In this document: one piece after another, positions 51,590 to 59,741 of the stretch
How positions within the stretch are numbered: position 1 is the stretch's first letter
How the letters are laid out: each line of letters begins with the position of its first letter
NCBI RefSeq assembly: GCF_003938655.1
Contig: NZ_RJJT01000018.1
Span: forward strand, 62,001-126,000
Length of the DNA: 64,000 bases
Reading direction: 5' to 3'
Origin: Rhizobium pisi
GTDB taxonomy: Bacteria; Pseudomonadota; Alphaproteobacteria; Rhizobiales; Rhizobiaceae
Position numbers and translations under genes: made by a program
The notes under the pieces: generated by a model
What the model was told of the DNA's origin: nothing
Seen by the model: the letters and a program-made list of their open reading frames with translations, nothing else
Databases searched by the model: none

Positions 51590-51953
51590 TGTCCATGTCC
51601 TTCCAGATCCTCAGGCAGACTAAGTCGAGCAGCTAGAATCTCCCCCAAATCTGATCTGCATTCACGCCGGGGAAAACGACTTATAGGTTCCGCAAGCTAT
51701 TCAACGGCCTGTTCGTCGTGAATTGTTTTGACGATCGAAAAATGGCGGAAGCGGCGGCAGATGGGGAGGTCACCGGTTCGACTCCGTTCAAGAGCAGTCA
51801 TAGCCGGTGCGCAGGGTAAAGATCCTGTCGAACCGTCTTTCGGAAGGCCAAGATTGCCTGCGGGGAGGGCTTCTACCTAAATTGCGGGCAAGCGCCTTGT
51901 CCAGGCGTAGATGGAGCAACGTGACATCGCCTTCGGGACTGTTGTGAACTGCC
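51590..51953. other. Intergenic region with a tRNA-like fragment
   Basis: This 364-base gap between the ABC ATPase and the curlin gene has no recognisable protein frame. It contains a tRNA-like 3' fragment at 51764-51799, annotated separately. I see no promoter pattern that I would defend. Confidence 0.5.
51764..51799 (+). other. tRNA-like 3'-end fragment (T-arm)
   Basis: GGAGGTCACCGGTTCGACTC then CGTTCAAGAGCA resembles a variable-loop/T-arm/acceptor end, with the hallmark GGTTCGACTCC. The T-stem has one mismatch, and no matching D-arm, anticodon arm or 5' acceptor is found; a GCGGAAG-like stretch at 51745 is only suggestive. It looks like a tRNA remnant or an attachment-site duplicate. Confidence 0.4.
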
Positions 51954-52367
51954 TTACCAGCCATAGCTGAAGGTAGCGCCACTGCCGTTATCCCCATCTT
52001 GCACCACGTCGGTTTCAGTATTTCGCCCATACTGGAAAATGCCATAAGCATTGTAGTTGCCATTCTGCCGCAAGGTTGCGGAATGACCATTGCCCCTCTG
52101 CCGGATGAAGCCGAGATTGCCACGGCCAGCCTGAGCGATGCCAGCCGCATTGCCCCGGCCCAGCTGCCGAATGTCGGCGTCTTTCAGGCCGCGGTAGAGC
52201 GAATAGACGCGCAGTCCGGTTGAAAAAAGATCCGCATCCTCGGCATTGCCCGGGGCGAGATTGACCGAGATTCGGCCGCCGGCATAGGCTGGAGCAGACA
52301 AGGCTACCAGCCCTAGGCTCCCGGCAAGAAGAGTGACGGTAAGCATCTTAAACACGTTGCGGGTCAT
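51954..52367 (-). CDS. Curlin (CsgA/CsgB-like) repeat protein 2
   Basis: A 137-residue secreted amyloid subunit. A signal peptide (TVTLLAGSLGLVALSAPAYA) is followed by an N-terminal region and curlin repeats of the form Ix(Q)xGxxNxAxIxQxGxxN: IRQLGRGNAAGIAQAGRGNL, then GFIRQRGNGHSATLRQNGNY, then NAYGIFQYGRNTETDVVQDG. The Gln/Asn spacing is typical. ATG 52367 has GGAG upstream. It would form extracellular fibres with the other curlin (52979) under control of a secretion system encoded elsewhere. Confidence 0.88.
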   Translation of the reverse strand: MTRNVFKMLTVTLLAGSLGLVALSAPAYAGGRISVNLAPGNAEDADLFSTGLRVYSLYRGLKDADIRQLGRGNAAGIAQAGRGNLGFIRQRGNGHSATLRQNGNYNAYGIFQYGRNTETDVVQDGDNGSGATFSYGW

Positions 52368-52483
52368 CCTGATCTCCATTTGCCGGCTGCCTTGGCCGAT
52401 GATCAACCTTCGCATCTTTCAGCTGAACCCAGTCGGAATTGCCCGTTCAGTTGTTGTTCAGTCGTTTCAGCCTGATCGAAAGC

Positions 52484-52512
52484 AAAAGGGCGCCGAAAGC
52501 CGGCGCCCTTTT
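52484..52512. terminator. Intrinsic terminator, symmetrical
   Basis: AAAAGGGCGCC (52484-52494), a 7-base loop and GGCGCCCTTTT (52502-52512) form an 11-bp perfect stem whose A/T ends give a T-run on both strands. It terminates the leftward csgH transcript and could stop antisense reads. Confidence 0.85.
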
Positions 52513-52540
52513 AGAGGGATTTGCAAAGTGTGGAGGCCGT

Positions 52541-52939
52541 TCAGTTGCCACCGATCTGCTTCGTGCAGCTGAAACTCTTGCCCCCGATCACGACATCCAG
52601 TGTCGCCCTGTATTCGGCTCCCTTGGAGTCGAGCGAGACGGAGCTGAGAATTGCCGCATGTCCCGCTGTGGCATCAAAATCGCCACTCTGGTTGACCGCG
52701 GAGCTTCCAGCGCCTCCTGATTTCTCGACATGGAAGGTGTAAGTCCCGCCGACATGCTTGTCGGCGTGGATGAGTGCATCCAGTCTGACCATACCTGCTC
52801 CAGGCGTTGCTTTGATTTCACAAAGCTGCGCTCCGTCAGATTGGTTGGCAGTCGTCATGGCCGCAACGGCACCGACGGGAAGCAGAACCAGCGCAAGAAT
52901 GGCCATCAGGCGGCGTGGATGTTTGATGCTATTTGGCAT
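52541..52939 (-). CDS. csgH: CsgH-like curli chaperone
   Basis: A 132-residue exported protein with a signal peptide ending GAVAA (residues 8-28). The mature part, with CEIKATPGAGMVRLDALIHA, then GGTYTFHVEKSGGAGSS and a Cys near the C-terminus (FSCTKQIGGN), fits CsgH, the alphaproteobacterial periplasmic protein that holds CsgA unfolded before secretion. The two Cys residues could form a disulfide closing the beta sandwich. It lies between two curlin genes in the same orientation, which strongly supports the call. Confidence 0.85.
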   Translation of the reverse strand: MPNSIKHPRRLMAILALVLLPVGAVAAMTTANQSDGAQLCEIKATPGAGMVRLDALIHADKHVGGTYTFHVEKSGGAGSSAVNQSGDFDATAGHAAILSSVSLDSKGAEYRATLDVVIGGKSFSCTKQIGGN

Positions 52940-52978
52940 GGGTCGTCTCCCTTGATGGTCTGATCACCGAGCAGCCGC

Positions 52979-53416
52979 TTACGGGCAGGCCTGGACGAAG
53001 GCCGCGACATTGCCGTTGCCACCCTGATTGACATTGGCGCTGCAACCATGGCCGACCTGAACGCCAGCTGCGATGTTGCCATTGCCGTCCTGGGTAAGGA
53101 TGGTCGTGTGGTTGGAGCCAAACTGGCCGATGCCGGCTACGTTGCGGTCGCCGTTCTGATAGGTGGCGCCGTAGTTGTCATTGCCTTCCTGACCCACAGC
53201 CGAAAGATTATGGCGGCCATATTGACGGCCGACAATCCGGTTGTAGCCACCGTTCTGGTAGGTTCTGATCCGGTTTCCGTATCCTTCCTGCGCACCACCG
53301 GCAGAGTTCGACCAGCCATATTGTTCGATACGCACTTCGTTGGCCATGGCGGGGGCTGCGGCGGTGAGGCCAACGAGAGCGACGAGTGCGGTTGCAATGA
53401 AAGACGTGCGGATCAT
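52979..53416 (-). CDS. Curlin (CsgA/CsgB-like) repeat protein 1
   Basis: A 145-residue curlin. Signal peptide MIRTSFIATALVALVGLTAA to AMA, then repeats such as VRIEQYGWSNSAGGAQEGYG, NRIRTYQNGGYNRIVGRQYG and ILTQDGNGNIAAGVQVGHG. Repeats follow the 20-22 residue x-Q-x-G-x2-N pattern. Two Cys occur in the last repeats. The start is ATG 53416, with GAGGAG about 9 bases upstream; the longer open frame to 53503 is not signal-like. First gene of the curli mini-locus. Confidence 0.88.
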   Translation of the reverse strand: MIRTSFIATALVALVGLTAAAPAMANEVRIEQYGWSNSAGGAQEGYGNRIRTYQNGGYNRIVGRQYGRHNLSAVGQEGNDNYGATYQNGDRNVAGIGQFGSNHTTILTQDGNGNIAAGVQVGHGCSANVNQGGNGNVAAFVQACP

Positions 53417-53711
53417 GACTGTGTGTCTCCTCAGGCGGATAGGACCGCGGTTGAACGTCTTTCTTTTAGAACCGCCCTTTGCAACGGAAGCTGAAGGCAC
53501 CATTCAGTCGGGGTTCATTCGCAGAGATCGGCGCCCGCCTCCTCGCAATTGAATCGGTAAACAGGCCTATTTCAAATGGGATGCTCCAGCGGTCGCTTTC
53601 GATTGTTCATTTTCACGTGCCCGCACCAAATAGGCCTCCGTGACTGAAACTGCTAAACTCCTCTCGCGAATTTTACCTGGCGATTTCATGCTCGGGGCAG
53701 GGGAGGGCTTC

Positions 53712-53860
53712 TCAAAGCCCCGAGGCCTTAGTGAGATTGATCTGGAAGCGATGGCACGTAGCGCTCTCGTCGACTTTGGCCGAGGAGGCAAGGCCGGCAT
53801 GCAGGGCGTGGCCTGAAAATTTCTGCTCCTGTTCGCTCTCGGAAAGATCGTCGTAAAGCT
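53712..53860 (-). pseudogene. Tyrosine recombinase (integrase) C-terminal remnant
   Basis: The minus-strand frame ends YDDLSESEQEQKFSGHALHA, then GLASSAKVDE and HRFQINLTKASGL. This resembles the end of a phage-type integrase, where the GHSLRAGLA block carries the catalytic His and Arg and the protein ends in NLTKASGL. The stretch between, holding the catalytic Tyr, is missing, so the gene is internally deleted. Its 5' end meets the resolvase remnant. Confidence 0.65.
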
Positions 53861-53864
53861 TCAG

Positions 53865-54040
53865 TTGGCAGAACTTGCCACTCGGTTGGGCGTGCATCTA
53901 TCGCCTTGCTCGGCATGCACGGTGGCTATGCAGGTGCTCAATGCCGTCGCGCAGTTCGAAAGGGATTTGCTGATCGTGCGGACGCAATCTGGTTCTCAGG
54001 CGCGTAAAGTCGGAAGGAAGGGTTCTCGGCCATCCGCAGC
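53865..54040 (+). pseudogene. Serine resolvase/invertase remnant
   Basis: The frame reads LGVHLSPCSACTVAMQVLNA, then [16 protein letters not shown], matching the core of transposon resolvases (consensus near ...[41 protein letters not shown]). Here the linker after RTQSG is shortened to SQARKVGRKGSRPS. The catalytic N-terminal Ser domain and a proper helix-turn-helix are absent. A transposon scar, next to the integrase remnant and just upstream of vapBC. Confidence 0.65.
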
Positions 54041-54294
54041 ATGGGATCCCGCGGGCGGCGATCATGTCGCGCGCCGCGGCGAGATTGATGTAGTCCGGCA
54101 TGGTCAGCTCAGTCGGATAGCGAGAGGTCGATCGACATGACGAGTGGCTCCGGCATGTTCCATAATATCTATTACGCCGCATTTTGAGCTGATATAACAT
54201 TACATATAGGTGCATTCCAACCGCGAAACGCGCTCGAGCCTTTTCAAAGGCAGCGGAAGGCATAGACCACGCTTGAAACCTTCGCCGGCGCCTA
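54041..54294. other. Non-coding or decayed region upstream of vapBC
   Basis: No intact gene. A minus-strand piece MPDYINLAAARDMIAARGIP (near 54100-54040) looks protein-like and may be a further gene fragment, unidentified. The stretch 54160-54210 is AT-richer (CATAATATCTATTACGCCGC, ATAACATTACATATAGG) and may hold promoter elements. Confidence 0.35.
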
Positions 54295-54314
54295 GTATAT
54301 GCACGTGTATATAC
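54295..54314. promoter_or_regulatory. vapBC operator palindrome
   Basis: GTATATGCACGTGTATATAC is a 20-bp near-perfect palindrome (one mismatch) centred on CACGTG, ending 13 bases before the vapB ATG. VapB-VapC complexes bind such sites to repress their own promoter. Confidence 0.65.
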
Positions 54315-54327
54315 ATGAGAGCCCAAT

Positions 54328-54597
54328 ATGCCCAATTTCCGACATCAAGAGCCTATCTCCCCACGGGAGGCCAAGCTTTTCAGGAACAACAAGAGTCAGG
54401 CTGTACGAATCCCGGCTGACTTTGAGCTACCCGGCGACCGGGTGATGATCCACCGCGACGGCAATCGGCTCATTATAGAGCCTGTGCACCGCAAGAACCT
54501 CCTGGAAGTACTGGCAGGTTTGGAGCCGCTTGGTCCTGAGGATCAATTTCCCGAGGTCGACGATACCCTGCTTCCTGTGAAGGCAATCGACCTGTGA
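54328..54597 (+). CDS. vapB: Antitoxin VapB (AbrB/SpoVT fold)
   Basis: An 89-residue antitoxin. The swapped-hairpin DNA-binding core is KLFRNNKSQAVRIPADFELP, then GDRVMIHRDGNRLIIEPV, and a flexible C-terminal tail (FPEVDDTLLPVKAIDL) would cover the VapC active site. ATG 54328 is taken as start; it follows an operator-like palindrome. The stop overlaps the vapC start by GTGA (54594-54597), the normal toxin-antitoxin coupling. Confidence 0.93.
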   Translation: MPNFRHQEPISPREAKLFRNNKSQAVRIPADFELPGDRVMIHRDGNRLIIEPVHRKNLLEVLAGLEPLGPEDQFPEVDDTLLPVKAIDL

Positions 54598-54998
54598 GCA
54601 GGCTTTATATGCTGGACACCAATATCGTGTCTGAGCTTGCCCGAAACCCGAGGGGCGTCGTCGCTGAACGCATCGCCGAGGTTGGACCCGATGCAATCTG
54701 CGTCAGCATTATCACGGCGTCGGAATTGCGCTACCGGTGCGCCAAGAAGAGATCGCCCAAACTTCTCGCACAAATCGAAGCTATCCTTGGCAGCGTAGCG
54801 GTCCTTGCGCTGGATGTGCCCGCAGACGCAGAGTACGGCGGCATCCGAGCTGAACTGGAGGCCGCTGGCAAGCCAATCCGTCCGAATGATCTGTTCATCG
54901 CCGCCCACGCCTTTGCCGTCGGAGCAGTCCTGGTGACGGCGAACACGGACGAGTTCACGCGTATTCGCGCTTTGCAGGTCGAGAACTGGTTGGCTTGA
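54594..54998 (+). CDS. vapC: Toxin VapC (PIN-domain ribonuclease)
   Basis: A 134-residue PIN-domain endoribonuclease. Acidic metal ligands are in YMLDTNIVSELA (Asp8), ITASELRYRC (Glu near 43), IRPNDLFIAAHA (Asp near 98) and VTANTDEFTR (Asp near 117). VapC toxins cleave initiator tRNA or other RNAs. The start is GTG 54594, overlapping vapB. The module is complete and intact, in contrast to the decayed genes to its left. Confidence 0.94.
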   Translation: MSRLYMLDTNIVSELARNPRGVVAERIAEVGPDAICVSIITASELRYRCAKKRSPKLLAQIEAILGSVAVLALDVPADAEYGGIRAELEAAGKPIRPNDLFIAAHAFAVGAVLVTANTDEFTRIRALQVENWLA

Positions 54999-55145
54999 AT
55001 GGGCCATAGGTCATTGGAAATTCTGATGCCGACTTGGCGCATCGTTCTTGCCTCAATCCGGCCTCACAACCCGGAGCCATCGGTAGGATCGTTCGCCGAT
55101 GCAACGTGGGGCAACCGATGGAATTCAGAGTAGAACATGCGGGCA

Positions 55146-55817
55146 TCAAAGATCGTGGCATTCAAGAGCGTACCCCGCCCCGTAAACGGTGCGAATCCTC
55201 AGATTGCTGAGTCCTGCAAACGCTTTTCGTAGCCGGCCGATATGCACGTCGACCGTCCGGCTTTCCACAGCGCACGGATCCGGCCAAACGGCCTCGATGA
55301 GTTGCGCGCGGGTACTGATCTGCCCCTGCCTTTCCAATAGGAATTTAAGGATTCTCATCTCCATTGGCGAAAGCGCAATTCTCTTGCCTGAAACCACAAC
55401 GGCATGCGTCGCGAAGACAATCTCGGCGGCCGCAGCACAGTTTGGCAGAGGGGAAACCTCCGATCGCGAGCTTATGCCTTGCAGAAAAGCGAGAAGCTTT
55501 GAAGGCGACAAAGGACGCGCGATGCCTTCGTCGAGCCCCGCCTTGATCAATTGCAGGTGCTGGGTCCGCGTGTTCTCGCCGATAAGTGCACCCACCGGAA
55601 GGCCGGAATCCTTCAAGAGCTGACATAGCGGCGCAACATCACTCAGCCAGGCTGCACAATCGAGGATGACGGCGGAAAGCTCTCCTGATGCGCAGGCGTC
55701 CACGACATCGTCGTCATTTACAGCAAGATGCGCCTCGAACCCCTCACTACGCAGGATATGCGCGAGGAGCAGATAAAGCTCGGCGTTCTGCGAGCAAACC
55801 AGAATGACAGCAGCCAT
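55146..55817 (-). CDS. OmpR/PhoB-type response regulator with degenerate receiver
   Basis: A 223-residue regulator. The C-terminal winged helix (about residues 130-220) is canonical: IALSPMEMRILKFLLERQGQ, TRAQLIEAVWPDPCAVESRT, VDVHIGRLRKAF and the final VYGAGYALE. The N-terminal receiver fold lacks the acidic pair (VCSQNAE in place of xDDD/E) and the loop Lys (ARPLSP in place of KP), though an Asp at the phospho-site position (ILDCAAW) remains. It is probably phosphorylation-independent. No histidine kinase gene adjoins. It precedes, in the same direction, nothing but non-coding DNA, and follows the SDR gene by 35 bases, so it may be in that operon. Confidence 0.88.
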   Translation of the reverse strand: MAAVILVCSQNAELYLLLAHILRSEGFEAHLAVNDDDVVDACASGELSAVILDCAAWLSDVAPLCQLLKDSGLPVGALIGENTRTQHLQLIKAGLDEGIARPLSPSKLLAFLQGISSRSEVSPLPNCAAAAEIVFATHAVVVSGKRIALSPMEMRILKFLLERQGQISTRAQLIEAVWPDPCAVESRTVDVHIGRLRKAFAGLSNLRIRTVYGAGYALECHDL

Positions 55818-55852
55818 GTCGATTGCCTTTTCCTTGCCTTACGAACGCAAGC

Positions 55853-56626
55853 TCAACTCGGCGCGAACTCGCCACCGTTGACATCTATGATGGCGCCATT
55901 GACGAACCCGGCATCCTCCGATGCCAGGAACGCGATCACTGCGGCGACGTCGTCCGAAGCACCGAGGCGACCGGCCGGAATACGGGCGAGCGCGTCGATG
56001 TTGGCCTTGCTTTGCGGGGAGCCGGTCAGAGGCGTCAGGATGCGACCTGGCGCCACGACATTCGATGTTATGCCATAGGGGCCATATTGAGAAGCCAGTA
56101 CGCGGGATAGTCCTGAAAGTGCGGCTTTGGACGTCGCATAGCTCGCGCCGGCGATCCGTGGTCTTGTCCGGCCTGCAAGAGATCCGACGAATATGACGCG
56201 CCCATAACCTTTTTCCTTCATCGCAGGCAGAACTGCCCGACAACACAGCATCGCCCCCGTCAGGTTGACGGCGAGCACGTCGTTCCACTCTTCAAGGGTA
56301 AGGTCGGCGACGTGAAGAGGGCCATCGGGACCTTTTGGCGATATTCCCGCGTTGCAGACGAGGATCCCAGGCGTGCCCAAGACATGGACGACTACGTCGA
56401 AAAAGGAGTTAATTGCCGCCGGTTCGCGGAGATCAACCTTTCTTGCAAGCGACCGTTCCGGTCCAAAAGTCTTGGCAAGCGCGGCGCCTGCGGCCATCAC
56501 GCTTGCTTCGCCATGGCTGAAGACGGCAACCCGATGACCGGCCCTGAGCAGACGAAACGCAGTGGCAAGACCGATCCCGGTCGTGCCACCACTGATGACC
56601 GCAACACGCGGTATGCCCGGGCTCAT
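55853..56626 (-). CDS. Short-chain dehydrogenase/reductase
   Basis: A 257-residue classical SDR. The NAD(P) loop is VISGGTTGIGLATAF, the stabilising NAG is VCNAGIS, and the catalytic residues are Ser in VGSLAG and Tyr/Lys in ASYATSKAAL. The C-terminal VNGAIIDVNGGEF is typical. Its start overlaps the stop of the ThDP enzyme gene by ATGA (56623-56626). It may reduce the hydroxyketone made by that enzyme, or oxidise an alcohol feeding the aminotransferase (inference). Confidence 0.93.
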   Translation of the reverse strand: MSPGIPRVAVISGGTTGIGLATAFRLLRAGHRVAVFSHGEASVMAAGAALAKTFGPERSLARKVDLREPAAINSFFDVVVHVLGTPGILVCNAGISPKGPDGPLHVADLTLEEWNDVLAVNLTGAMLCCRAVLPAMKEKGYGRVIFVGSLAGRTRPRIAGASYATSKAALSGLSRVLASQYGPYGITSNVVAPGRILTPLTGSPQSKANIDALARIPAGRLGASDDVAAVIAFLASEDAGFVNGAIIDVNGGEFAPS

Positions 56627-58338
56627 GCTGCCTGATCCATTGCAGCAAATAGCGAAATGGGTGGATGGGCATCGGCCTCCGTTATCACCTCGATCAATAA
56701 GGGGCCTTCTTCATGCAGACCGCGCTCGAGGTATCGAGGAAGATCGGCAGGATCGGAGATACGGACTGCCGAGCAGCCGCAAGCTTCGGCAATCTGCCGA
56801 TGATCGACATCCGCGAAGCTGCAGGCGGTCGTGAAGCTGCCGAACTTGACAGTTTCAGCATCACGCTGGAAGCCGAGGATACCGTTGTTCAAAACGATGA
56901 TGAGTATGGGAAGCTTGCATCGCACCATAGTCTCCAACTCCGCCCAGCTGTGGGCGAAGCCGCCATCCCCTACGATGGTGACGACCGGCTTATCCGGCTT
57001 TGCCGCTTTCGCGCCGAGGGCAAGTGGCAGGCCCCACCCAAGTCCGGCAAGGCCCCGCGGCGACAGGAAGCGCATACCGGGAGAAAGGGCCCGCAACTGG
57101 CCGGCTATCCACATCGAGGAGTAGCTCGCATCGGAAACAACGGTCGTTTCTGCTGTCAGCACTTGCTGCAGTTCGGACATGACGCGCTCGGGACGTATCG
57201 GACTGTTCTCCGAGCCAGCGACGGATTGCCGCTCCGTGTCAAACGCGCGCCAGAAACCAGCGATCCGAGCCGTCAACTCGTCGCGCTGCGATGCGCGGTA
57301 CGAGAGATCGCGTCCGGCAAGCGCGCTTCGAAGCGCGCTGATGGTTTCGGCCGCGTCGCCTGTCAACCTGAGCGCCTCGTAAGTACGCCCGATCTCGGTG
57401 GGGTCGACATCGATGTGGATGACGGATGCGGAAAAGGGAATTTGGCGCCAACTATCGGTGCCATTCTGGTTGGTTCGTGTCCCGACCAGAATGACGAGAT
57501 CGGCTTCTTCGACGAGCGCGAGTGTGTGCCGTCCAAGCGATCTCGGCCCGACGAGAGCGCCGAGAACGCCAGCCGACAGCGGGTGGAATTCGTCGACCGC
57601 GCCTTTTCCCATATTGGTCGTCAGCACGGGAAGCGAGGCTTCGTCCTGCAGCGCCGAAAGCTCGCCGGCGGCATGGCTTGCATGGACGCCCCCTCCGGCA
57701 ATGACGATAGGCGCGTGGGCAGCGGCAATCATCGAGGCCGCGCGCTCGATCTCGCGATCGCGCGGACGCAGCCGATCGAGCGGCCAGTGGCCGAGGACAG
57801 CCTCGCGCCGAAAAGCCGAAGGGGCTACCTGCTCCCGCAAGAGGTCGGCAGGGAGCAGGAGAGCTGCCGGTCCTGGCCGGCCCGAGGCGGCCGCCGTGAA
57901 GGCGGCATCGACATAATCGTCGATGCGCTCCCCAACGATCACCTTGCGAACCCACTTCGTGCAGGATTGGAACAGGGTAAGATGATCGAGCTCCTGGAAT
58001 GCATTGCGGTCAGCCTGATCTCGTTCGACATCCTGGACGAGAGCAACGACCGGAACGCTTGCCTTCAGCGCTTCGGCCAGCGGCGGAACGAGAAGCGTTG
58101 CGGCAGGTCCGTTCTGTGCTGCTACCACGCCGATCTTGCCGGACAGGCGTGCGTAGCCGTCGGCCATGGTCCCTCCCATGTTTTCCTGGCGATAGGCGAC
58201 CTGACGGATGCCGATTGCTTCGGCCGCGAGGATAACCGCCGAAGGCAGGCTCTGAGCAAAGATATGGGTGACGTCGTGCCTCTTCAGGGAAAGGGCGATC
58301 CGCTCGGCGACGGTTAGATGATCAGTTGCCATGGTCAC
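56623..58338 (-). CDS. Thiamine diphosphate-dependent enzyme (acetolactate synthase-like)
   Basis: A 571-residue ThDP enzyme of the acetohydroxyacid synthase/POX family. The catalytic Glu is in AYRQENMGGTMADGYARLSG (residue near 52). The ThDP/Mg motif is GDGGFAHSWAELETMVRCKL, then PILIIVLNNGILGFQ. The central FAD-like domain has VLTTNMGKGAVDE. Whether FAD is bound cannot be told. The GTG 58338 overlaps the aminotransferase stop; ATG 58332 is the alternative. A large antisense frame on the other strand is a shadow. Its reaction may be a decarboxylation or carboligation of a 2-keto acid made by the neighbouring aminotransferase. Confidence 0.92.
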   Translation of the reverse strand: MTMATDHLTVAERIALSLKRHDVTHIFAQSLPSAVILAAEAIGIRQVAYRQENMGGTMADGYARLSGKIGVVAAQNGPAATLLVPPLAEALKASVPVVALVQDVERDQADRNAFQELDHLTLFQSCTKWVRKVIVGERIDDYVDAAFTAAASGRPGPAALLLPADLLREQVAPSAFRREAVLGHWPLDRLRPRDREIERAASMIAAAHAPIVIAGGGVHASHAAGELSALQDEASLPVLTTNMGKGAVDEFHPLSAGVLGALVGPRSLGRHTLALVEEADLVILVGTRTNQNGTDSWRQIPFSASVIHIDVDPTEIGRTYEALRLTGDAAETISALRSALAGRDLSYRASQRDELTARIAGFWRAFDTERQSVAGSENSPIRPERVMSELQQVLTAETTVVSDASYSSMWIAGQLRALSPGMRFLSPRGLAGLGWGLPLALGAKAAKPDKPVVTIVGDGGFAHSWAELETMVRCKLPILIIVLNNGILGFQRDAETVKFGSFTTACSFADVDHRQIAEACGCSAVRISDPADLPRYLERGLHEEGPLLIEVITEADAHPPISLFAAMDQAA

Positions 58339-59696
58339 ATGCCTGCTTCGGTTGGGGTTGCTTCAAGGATTGAAAGGAAGTCTGCAAAGGCTGAGATGAC
58401 CGCGTCACCGTCAGCAGTCGTCATTGCCGTCGAAAGGCACGCCGCAGCACCATTGGGAAGCAGGATGCCGCAGTTGAGGAAATGCCTGGAGAGGCGGCCC
58501 ATCAACTCGGCCTCTCCCGGCGCGAGATACGCTTCGCGGAAGTCCGTTGGCTGCTTTCCTTTCGGGTGGATGCGAAACAAGGATGCAGCCCCCGTCACGC
58601 TGAAGGCTGCACCGTGGCGCTCGATTTCCCTTCGAAGCCCGGCGCGGATGCGATCGCCAAGACTCTCGAGTGAAGCGAAAGCACCATCCGTCATCGCTTC
58701 CATGGCGACCCGGCCGGCGACCATCGACACGGGATTTGCCGAAAACGTGCCGCCTTGCGGCAGCAGCGGCTTACCGCTGTCGCTTGCGAACACGCGCATT
58801 ACCTCTTTGCGGCCGCCGATCGCCCCGACAGGAAACCCTCCACCGATGATTTTGCCGGCCGCGATCAGGTCGGGGTGGAGACCATAGCGGGCTGAAGCCC
58901 CCAAATATGACTGCCGCAGATTGAGGACCTCATCGGCTACGATGAGAATTCCGTATTGCTTCGCAATCGCCTCGACAGCAGCAAAAAAGCTCGGCTCCGG
59001 AGCAATCAGCCCGGCGCGGCTTGGCATCGGATCAATCAGGATACAGGCCAGCGACGGGGCAGCCGCAGCGATCCGGCGCTCCAGATCCGCGATATCGTTG
59101 AAGCGGATCACGGTTACCTCCTCACCTACCGAAGGTGGCATACCGCGATAGGCGGGTACGGCCAGCGACTGCGGTGGGTCGTTCCACATGGCCGGCGACA
59201 CCGCCTGCCCCGTTTCCGCCCAATCGTAAGCGCCGTGATAGGCACCTTCGATCCGGGCGATGCCTGGCCGGCACGTAAAGGCGCGAGCAGCCTTGATCGC
59301 AAACATCACAGCCTCGGTCCCGCTGTTGACGAAGCGAATATGCTCGAGCGCTGGAATGCGCTCGATCAACAGCTCGGCCAGAGTGATCTCGTGCTCAGTC
59401 GGGTTGGCGAAACACGTTCCGCGATGAAGCAGATCCGCAACCGCATCGGCAACTGGAAGAAAGCCATGGCCGTGTATCAGCGTCGTGAAATTATTGTTGA
59501 GGTCGAGAAGGCGATTGCCGTCGACGTCGATGAGATAGGCGCCTTCCCCGCGTGAAATGTATAGCGGGCTGGGCTCGTGATCGACCGTGACCCGCGTGAT
59601 CCCGGTCGGAAATACGCGACGACCCCGTTTGAAGAAATGTTCGGATCTCGACCGGGGAAATCCCCGGCCGCTGCGAAAGACATCTGGGTGAAACAT
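58335..59696 (-). CDS. Class III PLP-dependent aminotransferase (GSA-aminotransferase-like)
   Basis: A 453-residue fold-type I class III aminotransferase. The PLP Lys is in AAGKIIGGGFPVGAIGG. Other blocks are NNNFTTLIHGHGF, FVNSGTEAVMFAIKAARA, IEGAYHGAYDW and the Asp in LIVADEVLNLRQ. Such enzymes act on omega-amino groups or the amino-ketone glutamate-1-semialdehyde. ATG 59696 gives MFHPDVFRSG. First gene of the leftward operon with the ThDP enzyme and SDR; a GntR operator-like palindrome (59743-59758 core) lies just upstream. Confidence 0.93.
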   Translation of the reverse strand: MFHPDVFRSGRGFPRSRSEHFFKRGRRVFPTGITRVTVDHEPSPLYISRGEGAYLIDVDGNRLLDLNNNFTTLIHGHGFLPVADAVADLLHRGTCFANPTEHEITLAELLIERIPALEHIRFVNSGTEAVMFAIKAARAFTCRPGIARIEGAYHGAYDWAETGQAVSPAMWNDPPQSLAVPAYRGMPPSVGEEVTVIRFNDIADLERRIAAAAPSLACILIDPMPSRAGLIAPEPSFFAAVEAIAKQYGILIVADEVLNLRQSYLGASARYGLHPDLIAAGKIIGGGFPVGAIGGRKEVMRVFASDSGKPLLPQGGTFSANPVSMVAGRVAMEAMTDGAFASLESLGDRIRAGLRREIERHGAAFSVTGAASLFRIHPKGKQPTDFREAYLAPGEAELMGRLSRHFLNCGILLPNGAAACLSTAMTTADGDAVISAFADFLSILEATPTEAGM

Positions 59697-59741
59697 TCTG
59701 ATCTTCTCCGGCCAACGCGGGTCGCGGCGCAACCCTTCATA

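Noticed and set aside
51744-51800. A complete tRNA gene
   Set aside because: Only a T-arm-like stretch is convincing; the D-arm, anticodon arm and paired acceptor ends cannot be drawn.
53898-54335. Minus-strand open frame of 145 codons upstream of vapB
   Set aside because: Covers the resolvase remnant in antisense, is Arg-rich and lacks any domain. A piece near 54060-54100 may be a separate gene scrap but cannot be named.
56713-58317. Plus-strand open frame of 534 codons opposite the ThDP enzyme gene
   Set aside because: It is antisense to a clearly conserved enzyme, has an Arg-rich random composition and no family resemblance. Long antisense frames are common in GC-rich genomes.
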